A model generated the notes under the pieces. The model did not search any database, was not told where the DNA came from, and was given only the letters and a program-made list of their open reading frames with translations. Shown one piece after another: positions 36,019 to 50,499 of a DNA stretch of 64,000 nt. The translations under genes and the position numbers were made by a program. Position 1 is the stretch's first letter, and each line of letters begins with the position of its first letter. The stretch is taken from NCBI RefSeq assembly GCF_035594125.1, contig NC_087198.1, positions 1,462,599 to 1,526,598 on the forward strand, read 5' to 3'. The stretch comes from Scylla paramamosain (lineage: Eukaryota; Arthropoda; Malacostraca; Decapoda; Portunidae).

Positions 36019-39000
36019 ATGTCTTTTCAGTGTTTTTGAGCGTGTTACGCAATAAAGCACTAAAGGCCAGGGCAATCACATTACATGGGAATAAAACCAA
36101 ATTTTACCAAGAACTGGCCTTTAAATGTTTTTGAGCTCCTTACATACCAAAACGCTAAAACGCATGCAAAATACATTTTATGGAGAAATAGAATAACATT
36201 ACCAAATACATGTATTTTGAGTGTTTTTGATCATGATATCTAAAAATAATGCTTAAATACATGCAAAGAACCTTATGTTTGGGAAACAAAAGAACATTAC
36301 GAGAAACGTGTATTATGAGTGATTTTTAAATTCCTTCAGTACCGAAAAAGCTAAAACCCACTAATAACACTCTTTAGAAAAAATAAATAAATAAATAAAA
36401 AAAAATGGAAATTTTGTTTTTTTGTTTTTCATCTTCTTAAGTACCGAATTGCCAAAATTCTGGCAAAATTCAGGGAATTTACGGGAAAAAAGAACATTAT
36501 CATGAAAGTTAATTATAGCTTTTTTTTTTCTGATTGTTATGTACCAAAACCTAAAGTGCATGCAAAGCCACCTATATAGGTTAAACGACTTTACCAGAAA
36601 CCTGTCTTTTCAATGTTTTTCAGCATGTTAGGCACCAACACGATAAATAATATGAAAATCAGTCAATATGTGAATCCAAAACAAAATTACTGAAAACGTG
36701 TCTTTTCAGTGTTTAACGTAGAAAAGCGCTAAAGCGGATACAAACCATCCGATATGAAGAAATAGAATAACATTACCAAAAAGATATTTTTTGAGTGTTT
36801 TTGAACTTATTACCTACAAAAAATGCAAAAATGGATGTATAGCACTCTATATTAGGAAACAAAAGGACATTACGAGAAACGTGTATAATGAGTGTTTTAT
36901 AGTTTTAAAAGAACCACAAGGCAATAAACGTAAAAACTCGTGTATATAGAGAAATTTTTACATACCAAAATGATGAAATGCATGAATAACACTTTTAATC
37001 AATAAACAGAACTACCTTACCAAATTGTGTATTTTAGGTGTTTTTTCACATTCTTACTTACAAAAATGCTAAATTACATGCGAAACAAGCCTCATTTGGG
37101 AAAAAAATGACATTACCAGAAAAGTGTCTTTTGAGTGTTTTTGAGCGTGATATGCAACAAAGCACTAAAAAGCAGAACGATCACATTACATGAGAATAAA
37201 ACCAATTTGTACGAAGAAATTGCCTTTAAGTGTTTTTTAACCCCGCTGAAACGCATGAAAAACAAACTTTATGGAGAAACAGAATAACATTACCAAAAAC
37301 ATATATTTTGAGTGTTTTTGATCATGTTATCTATAAAAACGCTTAAGTACATGCAAAGAACATTATGTTTGGGAAACAAAAGGACATTACGAGAAATGTT
37401 TATTATGAATGTTTTTATAAGTTCCTTAAGTACCAAAAAGCTAAAACTCACAAATAACACTGTTTATTTAGAAAATAAAAAATAAAAAAATATAATAAAT
37501 AGGATTTATTTTTTTGTTATTTATCTTCATAGGTACCGAGATGCCAAAATTCTGGGAAAATTCAGGGCAATTATGTGATAAAAGAATATTATCAAAAAAG
37601 TTATTTTCAGCTTTTTTTTCGGACTGTTATGTACCAAACCCTAAAGTGCATGCAAAGCCTCCAATATTAGGAAATTAAACGACCTTACCAGAAATTTTTT
37701 TGTGTGTGTTTTTTAGCATGTTAGGCACCAAAAGCATAAATAATAAGGATCTTACTCTATATGGGAATCGAAAGCAAAGTTACTAAAAACGTTTGTTCTC
37801 AGTGTTTTACGTAGAAAAACGTTAAAACGGATGCAAACTAACCAATATCAAGAAATAGAAAAACGTTACCAAAAATGTATATTTTGAGTTTTTTTGAGCT
37901 TTTTACCTAAAAAACGGAAAATTGATTCAAAGTACTCTATATTGGGAAACAAAAGGACATTGCAAGAAAAGTGTATAATGAGAGTTTTATATTTCAAAAG
38001 AACCACAAAGCAAACAACGCAAAAACTCGTGTATATGGAGAGATTTCTTAGATACCAAAATGCTGAAACTCATGAATAACACTCTTAATTGAGAAACAGA
38101 ACAACCTTACTAAATGCGTGTATTTTGAGTGCTTTTCACACTCTTAGTTACCAAAAACCCCAAATTACATGCGAAAATAATTTTGTGGGGAAAAAAATGA
38201 CTTTACCAGAAAAGTATCTTTTGAATGTTTTTCAACGTGATAGGTAATAAAGTACTCAAAAGCAGGACAATCACATTATATTGGAATAAAACCATTTTTT
38301 ACCAAGCACTTGCCTTTAAGTGTTTTTGAGCTCCTTTTATACAAAACTGCTAAAACGCTTGCAAAACACACTTTATGAAGAAACAGAATAACATTTCCAA
38401 AACCTTGCATTTTGAGTGTTTTTGATCACGTTATCTATAAAAACGCCTAAATACATGCAAAGAACCTTATGTTTGGGAAACGAAAGGATATTACGAGAAA
38501 CGTGTATTATGAGTGTTTTTAATAACCTTAAGTACCAAAAAGGTAAATCCCACAAATAACACTCTTTATTGAGAAAAAAAATAAATAGATAAAAAATAAA
38601 AAAATAGGATTTTTAAATTTTTTTATTTTTCTTCATAGGTACCAAAATGCCAAAATTCTGGGAAAATTCAGGGTAATTATATGATAAAAGAATATTACCA
38701 AAAACGTTAATTTTAGCTTTTTTATATACCATAGCGTAAAGTGCATGCAAAGCCTCCTATATAAGGAAATTAAACCACCTTATCAGAAATCTCTCTTTTG
38801 AGTGTTGTTCAGCATGTTAGGCACCAAAACAATAAATAATAAGGATCTAAGTCTATATAAGAATTCAAAACAAAATTACTGGAAACGTGTCTTCTCAGTG
38901 TTTTACGTAGAAAAACGCTAACATGGATGCAAACAAACCAATATAAAGAAATAGAAAAACATTACCAAAAAGGTATATTTTGAGTGTTTTTGAGCTTTTT

Positions 39001-42000
39001 ACCTATAAAAAACACGAAAATTGATGCAAAGCACTTTATAATGGGAAAGAAAATGACATTGCATGAAAAGTGTATAATGAGTGTTTTATAGTTCAAAAGA
39101 ACCATAAGGTAAAACATGCAAAAGCTAGTGTATATGAAAAGGTTTCGTAGATACCAAAATACTGAAACTCATGAACAACACTCTTAATTGAGAAACAGAA
39201 CAATCTTACTAAATGTGTGTATTTTGAGTGCTTTTTTACGTTCTTAGTTACCAAAACCCCAAATTGCATGCGAAACCAGCTTTATGTTTGAAAAAAATGA
39301 CATTACCAGAAAAATGTCTTTTGAGTGTCTTTGAACGTGTTAGGCAAAGAAGCACTAAAAAGCAGGGCAATCACATTACATTGGAATAAAACCAATTATT
39401 AATAAGAACTTGCCTTTTAGTGTTTTTGAGCTCCTTATATACCAAAACACTAAAACGCATGCAAAATACACTTCATGGTGAAACAAAATAACATTACCAA
39501 AAACATGTATTTTCAATGTTTTTGATCATGTAACCAATAAAAACGCTTAAATACGTGCAAAGAATCCTCTTTTTTGGGAAATGAAAGGACATTACGAGAA
39601 ACGTGTATTATAAGTGTTTTTAAGTTCATTAAGTACGAAAAGCTAAAAGCCTCAAATTACACTCCTTATTGAGAAAAAAACAAATAAATAAATAAAAAAA
39701 TACAATATTTTTTTTTCATTCTTATTCATCTTCACAGGTAAAGAGATGCCAAAATTCGGGCAAAGTTCAGAAAATTATATGAAATAAGAACATTATCAAA
39801 AAAGTTAAATTTAGCTTTTTTTTTCCGACTGTTATGTACCAAACCCCTAAAGTGCATGCAAAGCCACCTATATGGGGAAATTAAACGTCTTTGCCAGAAA
39901 ACTGTCTTATGAGTGTTTTTCAGCATGTTAGGAACCAACACGATAAAACCCAAGAAAGTCAATCTATATGGGAATTCAAAACAAAATTACTGAAAACGTG
40001 TCTTTTCGGTATTTTACGTAGAAAACGCTAAAACAGATGCAAACCAACAAAAATGAAGAATTAGATTAACATTACCAAAAAGGTATATTTTGAGTTTTTG
40101 AAATTGTTACCTACAAAAAACGCGAAAATGGATGGAAATCACTCTATATTGGGAAGCAAATGGACATTACGAGAAACGAGTATAATGAGTGTTTTATAGT
40201 TTCACAAGAACCACAAGGCAAAAACCGCAAAACCTCGTGTATATAAAGAAGCTTCTTACATTCCAAAATGCTGAAACTCATGAATAAGAATTTTAATTGA
40301 GAAACACTAAAATGCATGCAAAATACACTTTATGGTGAAACAGAATAACATTACCAAAAACATGTATTTTGAGTGTTTTTGATCATGTTACCAATAAAAA
40401 CGCTTAAATACATGCAAAGAACCCTATTTTTGGGAAATGAAAGGACATTAGGAGAAACGTGTATTATGACTGTTTTTAAGTTCATTAAGTACGAAAAAGC
40501 TAATAGCCACAAATTACACTCTTTATTAAGAAAAAATAAATAAATGAATAAAAAAAAATACGATATTTTTTTTCATTCTTATTCATCTTCACAGGTAACG
40601 AGGTGCCAAAATTCGGGCAAAGTTAAGGAAATTATATGAAATATGAACATTATCAAAAAAGTTAAATTTAGCTTTTTTTTCTGTTATGTACCAAACCCCT
40701 TAAGTGCATGCAAAGCCACCTATATAGGGAAATTAAACGTGTTTGCCAGAAAACTGTCTTATGAGTGTTTTTCAGCATGTTAGGAACCAACACGATAAAA
40801 CCCAAGAAAGTCAATCTATATGGGAATCCAAAACAAAATTACTGAAAACGTGTCTTATCGGTGTTTTACGTAGAAAATGCTAAAACGGATGGAAAACAAC
40901 TAAAATGAAGAAATAGAATAAAATTACCAAAAAGGTATATTTTGAGTGTTTTTTAAATTCTGTATTTTGAGTGTTTTTCACATTCTTAGTTACGAAATTG
41001 GCAAATTACATGCGAAACTACCTTTACGAGTATATGGGAAAAAAAATGACATTACCAGAAAAATGTCTTTTCAGTGTTTTTGAGCGTGATATGCAACAAA
41101 GCACTAAAAAGCAGAACAATCACATCACTTGGGAATAAAACCAACTTTTACGAAGAACATGCCTTTAAGTGTTTTTTAACTCCTTACATACCAAAACGCT
41201 AAAACGCATGCAAAACACCCTTTATGGAGAAACAGAATAACATTATCAAAAATATGTATTTTGAGTGTTTTTGATCATGTTACCTATAAAAACGCTTAAA
41301 TACATGTAAAGAACCCTATGTTTGTATTAGAAAAGGACATTACGAAAATCGTGTATTATGAGTGTTTTTATGTTCCTTAAGTACCAAAAAGCTAAAACTC
41401 ACAAATAACACATTATAGAGAGAAAAAAAAATTGTTTTTCATCTTCATAGGTACCGAGATACCAAAAATCTGGAAAAATTCAGGGAAATTTTGTAAAAAA
41501 GATCATTATAAAAAAATAATTTCAGCATTTTTCCGGAGTTATGTACCAAACCCTGAAGTGCATGCAAAGCCACCTATATGGAGATATTACTCAACTTTAC
41601 CAGAAACCTGTCTTATGAGTGTTTTTTTCAGCCATTTCAACAATATTACTGAAAACGTGTCTCTTCAGTGATTTACGAAGAAAAACGCTAAAACGGATGC
41701 AAACCAACCAATATGAAGAAATAGAATAACATTACCAAAAAGATATATTTTGAGTGTTTTTCAGCTTGTTACCTACAAAAAATGCGAAAATGGATGGAAA
41801 GCACTCTATATTGGGAAACAAAAGAACATTATGAGAAACGTGTATAATGAGTGTTTTATAGTTTCACACGAACCACAAGGCAAAAAATGCAAAAAACTCG
41901 TGTATATAGGGAAGTTTCTTACATACCAAAATGCTGAAATGCATGAATAACACTTTTAATTGAGAGACAAAACTACCTTACCAAATGTGTGTTTTTTGAG

Positions 42001-43780
42001 TGTTTTTCACATTCTTAGTTACGAAAATCCCAAATTACATGCGAAACTAGCTTTATGTGGGAAAAAAATGATATTACCACAAAAGTGTCTTTTGAGTGTT
42101 TTTGAGCGTGATATGCAACAAAGCACTAAAAAGCAAAACAATCACATTACATGGGAATAAAACCAACTTTTACGAAGAACTTGCCTTTAAGTGTTTTTTT
42201 AACTCCTTACATACCAAAACGCTAAAACGCATGCAAAACACCCTTTATGGAGAAACATGTATTTTGAGTGTTTTTGATCATGTAATTTATAAAAAATACA
42301 TGCAAAGAACCTTAGGTTTGGGAAACGAAAGGACATTAATAGAAACGTGTATTATGAGTGTTTTTTTATGTTCCTTAAGTACCAAAAAAACTTAAACCCA
42401 CAAATAACACTATAGAGAAAAAAAATAAATAATATAATTTTTTTTTTTTTTTTGTTATTCATCTTCATAGGTACTAAGTTGCCCAAATTCTGGCAATATT
42501 CTTTGGGAATGGAAAACAAAATTACCTAAAACGTGTCTTTTCGGTGTTTTACGTAGAAAAACGCTGAAACGGATGCAAACCAACCAATATGAAGAAATAG
42601 AATAACATTACCAAAAAGGTATATTTTTAGGTGTTTTTGAGCTTGTTACCTACAAAAAACGCGAAAATGGATGGAAAGCACTCCTTCTTGGGAGAGAAAA
42701 GTACATAACGAGAAACGTGTATAATGAGTGTCTTATTATTTTTGGGCAAAAGAACTTGTGGTTCACAAGAACCACAACGCAAAAAACGCAAAAATTTGTG
42801 TATATAAAGAAGTTTCTTAGATACCAAAATGCTGAAACTCATGAATAACAATCTTAATTGGGAAACAGAACAACATTACCAAATGCGTGTATTTTGAGTG
42901 TTTTTTTCACATTCTTAGCAAAACCCCAAATAGCATGCGAAAGTATCTTTATGTGGGAAAAAAATGACATTACCAGAAGTGTCTTTTGAGTGTTTTTCGA
43001 GCGTGTTAGGCAATAAAGCACTAAAAAGCAAGGGAATCATATTACATTGGAATAAAACCAACTTTTACCAAGAACTTGCCTTGAAGTGTTTTTTTCAGCT
43101 CCTTACATACCAAATTGCTAAAACGCATGCAAAACACTCCTTTATGCAGAAGCAGAATAACATTACCAAAAAACAAGTGTTTTGAGTGTTTTTGTTTTAT
43201 CATATTACCTATAAAAACGCTTAAATACATGCAAAGATCCCTATATTTGGGAAAGGAAAGGACATTACGAGAAATGTGTATAATGAATGTTTTGAAGTTC
43301 TTTAAGTACCAAAACGTTAAAACCTACAAATAACACTCTTTATAGAGAAGAAAATAAATAAAATAATAGCATTTTTATTTTTTGGTTATTGATGTCAATA
43401 GGTACCAAGACGCCAAAATTCTGTCAAAATTTAGGGAAATTATGTGGAAAAGTTATGTGGAAAAAGTTACTTTTACCTTTTTTTCGGTGTTATGTACCAA
43501 ACCATAAAGTGTATGCAAAGCCACATATTTAGGAAAATTTAACGACTTTACAAGAAAAGAAACCTATCTTTTTTTAGTGTTTTTCCGCATGCTAGGCACT
43601 CTATATGGAAATCCAAAACAAAATTACTGAAAACGTGTCTTTTAGAAGATTTACGTACAAAAATGCTAAAACGGATAAAAACAAACCAATATGAAAAAAT
43701 AGCATTACCAGAAAAGTATATTTTGTGTGTTTTTGAGCTTGTTACATGAAAAAAAAGAACTTGCCTTTTAGTGTTTTTCA
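36019..43780 (-). repeat. HOR block 16, reverse, about eight units
   Basis: m1/m11 boundaries near 36328, 37418, 38520, 39620, 40477, 41370, 42368 and 43293. 36019-38170 directly copies 18764-20954 and then continues where that copy is cut by the palindrome centre. In-register deletions: m5 to m2 near 40303, m7 to m5 near 40965, m10 to m8 near 42500, m6 to m3 near 43755. The part 40960-43780 is inverted relative to 53728-56620. Confidence 0.87.
42756..42777 (+). repeat. Hairpin variant of m5b, 9-bp arms
   Basis: TTGTGGTTC, loop ACAA, GAACCACAA. It replaces the plain m5b end. Related copies are at 55123-55146 and 60622-60645. Confidence 0.85.
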
Positions 43781-44255
43781 CACGCATTTAGTAAGGATGT
43801 TCTGTTTCTCAATTAATAGTGTTATTCATGAGTTTCAGCATTTTGGTATCTAGGATAATTCTCCATATACACGAGTTTTTGCGTTTTTTGCCTTGTGTTT
43901 TTTTTGAACTATAAAACATTCATTATACACTTTTCTTGCAATGTCCCTTTGTTTCCCAATATAGAGTGCTTTGTATCAATTTTTGCGTTTTTTTTGTAGG
44001 TAACAAGCTCAAAAACACTCAAAATATACATTTCTGGTAATGTTTTTCTGCTTCTTGATATTGGTTGGTTTGCATCAGTTTTAGCGTTTTTCTACGTAAA
44101 ACACTGAGAAGGCATGTTTTCAGTAATTTTCTTTTGGATTCCCACATAGAGTGAGTTCCTTATTATTTATCGTTTTGATGCCCAACATGCTGAAAAACAC
44201 TCAAAAGACAGATTTCTGGTAAGGTCTTTAATTTCCTCATATGCGAGGCCTTGCA
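43781..44255 (+). repeat. Inverted m5-m9 cassette, long form
   Basis: Forward m5 to m9 with an intact m5/m5b boundary (GGATAATTCTCCATATAC near 43853). Ends GCGAGGCCTTGCATATC at 44243-44259, sharing the GCGAGGCC variant with 31731-32203. Confidence 0.85.
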
Positions 44256-45705
44256 TATCTTTTGAGTGTTTTTGAACGTGTTGCGCAATAAAGCACTAAA
44301 AGGAAGGGCAATCACATTACATAGGAATAAAGCCAAATTTTACCAAGAACTTGCCATTAAGTGTTTTTTGAGCTCCTTACATACCAAAACGCTAAAACGC
44401 ATGCAAAATACATTTGATGGAGAAACAGAATAATATTACCAAATCCAAGTATTTTGAGTGTTTTTGATCATGTTATCTATAAAAACGCTTAAATACATGC
44501 AAAGAACCTTATGTTTGGAAAACGAAAGGACATTACAAGAAACGTGTATTATGAGTGTTTTTTAAGTTCCTTCAGTTCCTAAAAGCTAAAACCCACAAAT
44601 AACACTCTTTATTTAGAAAAAAAATAATAAACAAAAAATAAAAAAATAGGATTTTTTTTTTGTTATTTATCTTTATAGGTACCGAGATGCCAAAATTCTG
44701 CCAGAATTCAGGGAATTTATTTGGAAAAAAGAACATTAACAAAAAAGTTAATTATAGCTTTTTTTTCGGATTGTTATGTACCTAACCCTAAAGTGCTTGC
44801 AAAGCCACCTATATAAAGAAGTTAAACGATTTTACCAGAAACCTGTCTTTTCAGTGTTTTTCAGCATGTTAGGCACCAATACGATAAATAATATGGAAGT
44901 TTGTCAATATGTGAATCCAAAAGAAAATTACTGAAAACGTGTCTTTTCAGTGTTTTACGTAGAAAAAATTTAAAGCCGATGCAAACCAACCTATATGAAG
45001 AAATAGAATAACATTACCAAAAAGCTATATTTTGAGTGTTTTTGAGCTTGTTACCTACAAAAAAATGCAAAAATAGATGTAAAGCACTCTATATTAGGAA
45101 ACAAAAGGACATTACGAGAAAATTGTATAATGAGTGTTTTATAGTTTTAAAAGAACCACAAGGCAATAAACGCAAAACCTCGTGTATATAGAAAAATTTC
45201 TTACATAGAAAAAAAAGATGAAATGCATGAATAACACTTTTAATCGATAAACAGAACTACCTTACCAAATTGTGTATTTTGAGTGTTTTTCACATTCTTA
45301 GTTACGAAAATGCCAAATTACATGCGAAACTACCTTCATATGGGAAAAAAAAAATTACTACCAAAAAAGTGTTTTTTTAGTGTTTTTGGGCGTGATATGC
45401 AACAAAGCACTAAAAAGCACAACAATCACATTACATGGGAATAAAATCAACTTTTACGAAAAACTTGCCTTTAAGTGTTTTTTAACTCCTTACATACCAA
45501 ATCGCTAAAACGCATGCAAAACACTCTTAATGGAGAAACAGAATAACATTACGAAAAACATGTATTTTGAGTGTTTTTGATCATGTAACCTATAAAAACG
45601 CTTAAATACATGTAAAGAACCCTATGTTTGTATAACAAAAGGACATTACGAAAATCGTGTATTATGAGTGTTTTTAAGTTACTTAAGTACCAAAAAGCTA
45701 AAACC
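44256..45705 (-). repeat. HOR block 18, reverse m4 to m11
   Basis: m1/m11 boundaries near 44560 and 45678. Closely resembles 32204-33480 in the same orientation (for example the TTTTTCGGATTGTTATG m10/m9 boundary near 44760). Ends at 45705, where reverse m11 CTAAAACCC meets forward m5b GTTTTTTGCC. Confidence 0.85.
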
Positions 45706-45951
45706 CGTTTTTTGCCTAGTGGTTCTTTTGAACTATAAATCAATCATAATTCACTTTTCTTGCAATGTCCTTTTGTTTACCAATATAGAGTGCTTTGCAT
45801 CAATTTTTGCGTTTTTTGTAGGTAATAAGCTCAAAAACACTCAAAATATACCTTTTTAGTAACGTTTTTCTATTCCTTCATATTGGTTGCTTTCCATCCG
45901 TTTTAGCGTTTTTCTACGTAAAACACTGAGAAGACACGTTTTCAGTAACTT

Positions 45952-45986
45952 TGGATTCCCATATATATATGGATTCCCATATAGAG
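45952..45986 (+). repeat. Local duplication of GGATTCCCATATA in m8
   Basis: Same event as 4812-4848, with a slightly shorter AT spacer. Confidence 0.8.
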
Positions 45987-47562
45987 GTGAGTTCCTTATT
46001 ATTTATCGTTTTGGTGCTTAACATGCTAAAAAACACTAAAAACACAGATTTTTGGTAAGGTCGTTAAATTTCTTCATATAGGAGGCTTTGCATGCACTTT
46101 AGGGTTTGGTACATAGCAGTTTGAACAAAAAAACCTGAAATTATCTTTTTTGATAATATTCTTTTATCATACGATTGCCCTGAATTTTCCCAGAATATCG
46201 GCATCTCGGTACTATGAAGATGAATAACAAAAAAAAAAAAAAAACCTATTTTATATATTTTTTATTTTTTTTTATTTTCTAAATAAAGAAAGTTATTTGT
46301 GGGTTTTAGCTTTTTGGTACTGAAGGAACTTAAAAAACACTTATAATACACGTTTCTCGTAAAATCCTTTTGTTTCCCAAACATAATGTTCTTTGCATGT
46401 ATTTAAACATTTTTATAGATAACATGATCAAAAAACGCTCAAAATATATGTTTTTGGTATTGTTATTCTGTTTCTCCATAAAGTTTGTTTTGCATGCGTT
46501 TTAGCTGTTTGTTATATAAAGAGTTCAAAAATACTTAAAGGCAAGTTTTTTGGTATAAATTGGTGTTATTCCAATGTAATATGATGCCGTAATATGCCGT
46601 GCTTTTTAGTGCTTTATTGCCTATCACGCTCAAAAACACTTAAAAGACACTTTTCTTGTAATGTCATTTTTTTCCTCACATAAACATGGTTTCGTATGCA
46701 ATTTGGGGTTTTGATAACTAAGAATGTGAAAAGCTCGCAAAATACACGCATTTAGTAAGGTTGTTCTGTTTCTCAATTAAGAGTGTTATTCATGAGTTTC
46801 AGCATTTTGGTATCTAGGAACATTCTCCATATACACGAGTTTTTGTGTTTTTAGCCTTTTGGTTCGTTTGAACAATAAAGAAACTCATTATACACTTTTC
46901 TTGCAAAGTCCTTTTCTTTTCTTATATAGAGTGCTTTGCATCAATTTTCCCTTTTTGTAGGTAACATGCTCAAAAACACTCAAAATATACCTTTTTGGTA
47001 ATGTTTTTCTATTTCTTGATATTGGTTGGTTTGCATCCGTTTCAGCGTTTTTCTACGTAAAACACTGAAAAGAGACGTTTTCAGCAATTTTGTTTTGGAT
47101 TCTCATATAGAGTGAGTTCCTTATTATTTATCGTTTTGGTGCCTAACATGCTGAAAAACACTCAAAAAACAGATTTCTGGTAAGGTCGTTTATTTTCCTC
47201 ATATAGGAGTCCTTGGATGCACTTCAGGGTTTGGTATATAACTGTCCGGAAAAAAAGATAAAATTAACTTTCTTTATAATTTTCGTTTATCATATAATAG
47301 CCCTGAAATTTCCCAGAAATTTGGAATTTCAGTACCTATGAAGATGAATAACAAAAAAAAAAAATCCTATTTTTTTTTATTTTCTTAATTTTTTTTTAAA
47401 TAAAGTGTTATTTGTGGGTTTTAACTTTTTGGTACTTAAGGAACTTAAAAACACTTATAATACACATTTCTCGTAATGTCATTTCGTTTCGCAAACATAA
47501 GGTTCTTTACATGTATTTAAGCATTTTTATAGATAACATGATCTAAACATGATCAAAATATA

Positions 47563-47709
47563 TGTTTTTGGTAATTTTATTTTGTTTCTCTATAAAAGGT
47601 GTTTTGCATGCGTTTTAGCGTTTTGGTATGTAATGTAATGTTTTTGGTAATTTTATTTTGTTTCTCTATATAAGGTGTTTTGCATGCGTTTTAGCGTTTT
47701 GGTATGTAA
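47563..47709 (+). repeat. 76-bp tandem duplication within m2
   Basis: TGTTTTTGGTAATTTTATTT starts at 47563 and again at 47639. The copies are nearly identical and both run to GGTATGTAATG. The direct sister segment at 6373-6450 has only one copy, so this is recent. Confidence 0.88.
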
Positions 47710-47845
47710 TGAGCTCAAAAACACTTAAAAAAACACTTTTCTTGTAATATCTTTTTTTTATTTTCTTACATAAAGCTAGTTTTGCATGAAATATGGGGTT
47801 TTGGTAACTAAGAATGTGAAAAAAAACTCAAAACAGGCATAGTGT

Positions 47846-48010
47846 AAGGTTGTTCTATTTCTTAATCAAAAATATTATTCATGAGTTCCAGCATTTTGGT
47901 ATGTAAGAAACTTTTCTAATACACACATTTGGTAAGGTATTTCTGTTTCAAAATTAAATGTGTTGTTCATGAGTTTCAGCTTTTTGGTATGTAAGAAACT
48001 TCTCTATTTT
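47846..48010 (+). repeat. Partial m5 doubling
   Basis: Two m5 copies in tandem joined by GAAACTTTTCTAATACACAC near 47905-47925, as at 6650-6830. Confidence 0.7.
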
Positions 48011-50180
48011 ACACGAGTTTTTGAGTTTTTTTCCTTCTGGTTCTTGTCAAGCTATAAAACACTCATACACGTTTCTCGTAATGTCCTTTTCTTTGGCAAT
48101 ATAAAGTGCTTTCCATCCATTTTTTCTTCTTTTTTGTAGGTAACAAGCTCAAAAACACATCAAAATATATCTTTTTGGTAATATTATTTTATTTCTTCAT
48201 ATTGGTTGGTTTACATCCGTTTTAGCGTTTTTCTACGTAAATCACTGAAAAGACACATTTTCAGTAATATTGTTGATATTGCTGAAAAACACTCAAAAGA
48301 CAGGTTTCTGGTAAAGTCGTGTAATATTTATATAGTCGTGTATATGGAGAGGTTTCCTAGATACAAAAATGCTAAAACTCATGAATAACACTCCTAATTG
48401 AGAAACAGATCAACCTTAATAAATGCGTGTATTTTGAGTGTTTTTCACATTCTAAGTTACCAAAACCCCAAATTGCATGGGAAAATAGATTTGTGGGAAA
48501 AAAAAATTACTTTACCAGAAAAATGTCTTTTAAGTGTTTTTGAGCGTGATAGGCAATAAAGCACTAAAAAGGAGGGCAATCACATTTCATTGGAGGAAAA
48601 CGAATATTTACGAAGAACTTGCCTTTAAGTGTTTTTGAGCTCCTTATATACCAAAACATTAAAACGCCTGCAAAACACTCTTTATGGTGAAACAGAATAA
48701 TATTACCAAAAACATATATTTTGAGTATATTTGATTATGTTACCAATGAAAACGTTTAAATACATGCAAAGAATACTATTTTTGGGAAACGAAAGGAGAT
48801 TACGAGAAACGTGTATTATGAGTGTTTTTTACTTCATTAATTACCAAAAAGCTAAAAGCCACAAATAACACTCTTTATTGAGAAACAATAAATAAATAAA
48901 AAAATATACGATATTTTTTTTTCTTTCTTATTCATATTCACTGGTACCGAGATACCAAAATTCGGGCAAAATTCAGGAAATTATGTAAAATAAGAACATT
49001 ATCAAAAAAAATAAATTTAGCTTCTTTTTCGGACTATTATGTACCAAACCCCTAAAATGCATGCAAAGCCACCTATATGGGGAGATTAAACGTTTTTGTC
49101 AGAAAACGGTCTTATGAGTGTTTTACAGCATCTTAGGAAAAACATGATAAATAACATGGAAGACAATCTATATGGGAATCCAAAACAATATTACTAAAAA
49201 CGTGTCTTTTCGGTGTTTTACGTAGAAAAACGCTAAAACGGATGCAAACCAACCAATATGAAGGAATAAAATAACATTACCAAAAAGGTATATTTTGAGT
49301 GTTTTTGAAATTGTTACCTACAAAAAACGCGAAAATAGATGGAAAGCTCTCTATATTGGGAAGCAAAAGGACGTTACGAGAAACGTGTATAATGTGTGTT
49401 TTATAATTTCAAAAGAAGTACAAGGCAAAAAACGCAAAAACTCGTGTATATAGAGAAGTTTCTTACATTCCAAAATGCTGAAACTCTGGAACAACACTTT
49501 TAATTGAGAAACAGAACAATCTTACTAAATGCGTGTATTTTGAGTGCTTTTCACATCCTTAGTTACCAAAACCCTAAATTGCATGCGAAACCAGCTTTAT
49601 GTGGGAAAAAATTAACATTACCAGAAAAATATATTATGAGTGTTTTTGAGCGTGTTAGGCAATAATGCACTAAAAAGCAGGGCAATCACATTACATTGAA
49701 ATAAAACCAATTTTTAACAAGAACTTGCGTTTAAGTGTATTTAAGCTCCTTGTATACCAAAACACTAAAATCCATGCAAAATACACTTGATGGTGAAACA
49801 GAATAACATTACCAAAAACATGTCTTTTGAGTGTTTTTGATCATATTACCAATAAAAACGCTTAAATACATGCAAGGAACCCTATTTTGGGGAAACTAAA
49901 GGTCATTACGAGAAAGGTGTATTATGAGTGTTTTTAAGTTCATTAAGTACGAAAAAGCTAAAAGCCACAAATTACACTCTTTATTGAGAAAAAATAAATA
50001 AATAAATAAAAAAATACGATATTTTTTTTTCATTCTTATTCATCTTCACAGGTAAGGAGGTGCCAAAATTCAGGCAAAGTTCAGGAAATTATATAAAATA
50101 AGAACATTATCAAAAAAGTTACATTTAGCTTTTTTTTTTCGACTGTTATGTATCAAACTCCTACCTAAATTGCATGCAAA

Positions 50181-50230
50181 GCATGGGGGAAATTAAAGCA
50201 TGGGGGAAATTAAAGCATGGGGAAATTAAA
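50181..50230 (-). repeat. Triplicated 17-bp GCATGGGGGAAATTAAA in m9
   Basis: Copies begin at 50181, 50198 and 50215, the last one base shorter in its G run. Other m9 copies have one. It is unusually G-rich for this array. Confidence 0.9.
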
Positions 50231-50499
50231 CGTCTTTGCCAGAAAACTGTCTTATGAGGGTTTTTCAGCATGTTAGGAACCAACACAATAAAACCCAAGG
50301 AAGTCAATTTATATGGGAATCCAAAACAAAATTACTGAAAACGTGTCTTTTTGGTGTTTTACGTAGAAAACGCTAAAACGGATGCAAACCAACCAAAATG
50401 AAGAAATAAAATAACATTACCAAAAAGGTATATTTTGAGTGTTTTTGAAATTGTTACCTACAAAAAACACGAAAATGGATGAAAAGCACTCTATATTGG

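Larger units (their letters stand above)
45706..48325 (+). repeat. HOR block 19, forward, direct copy of 4570-7145
   Basis: m1 starts near 46331 and 47448. Shares with 4570-7145 the rare ATAAATCAATCAT... m6 start, the GGATTCCCATATA duplication (45952-45986) and the m5 doubling (about 47846-48010). It has its own 76-bp tandem duplication at 47563-47709. Ends at the forward-to-reverse switch near 48323-48336. Confidence 0.87.
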
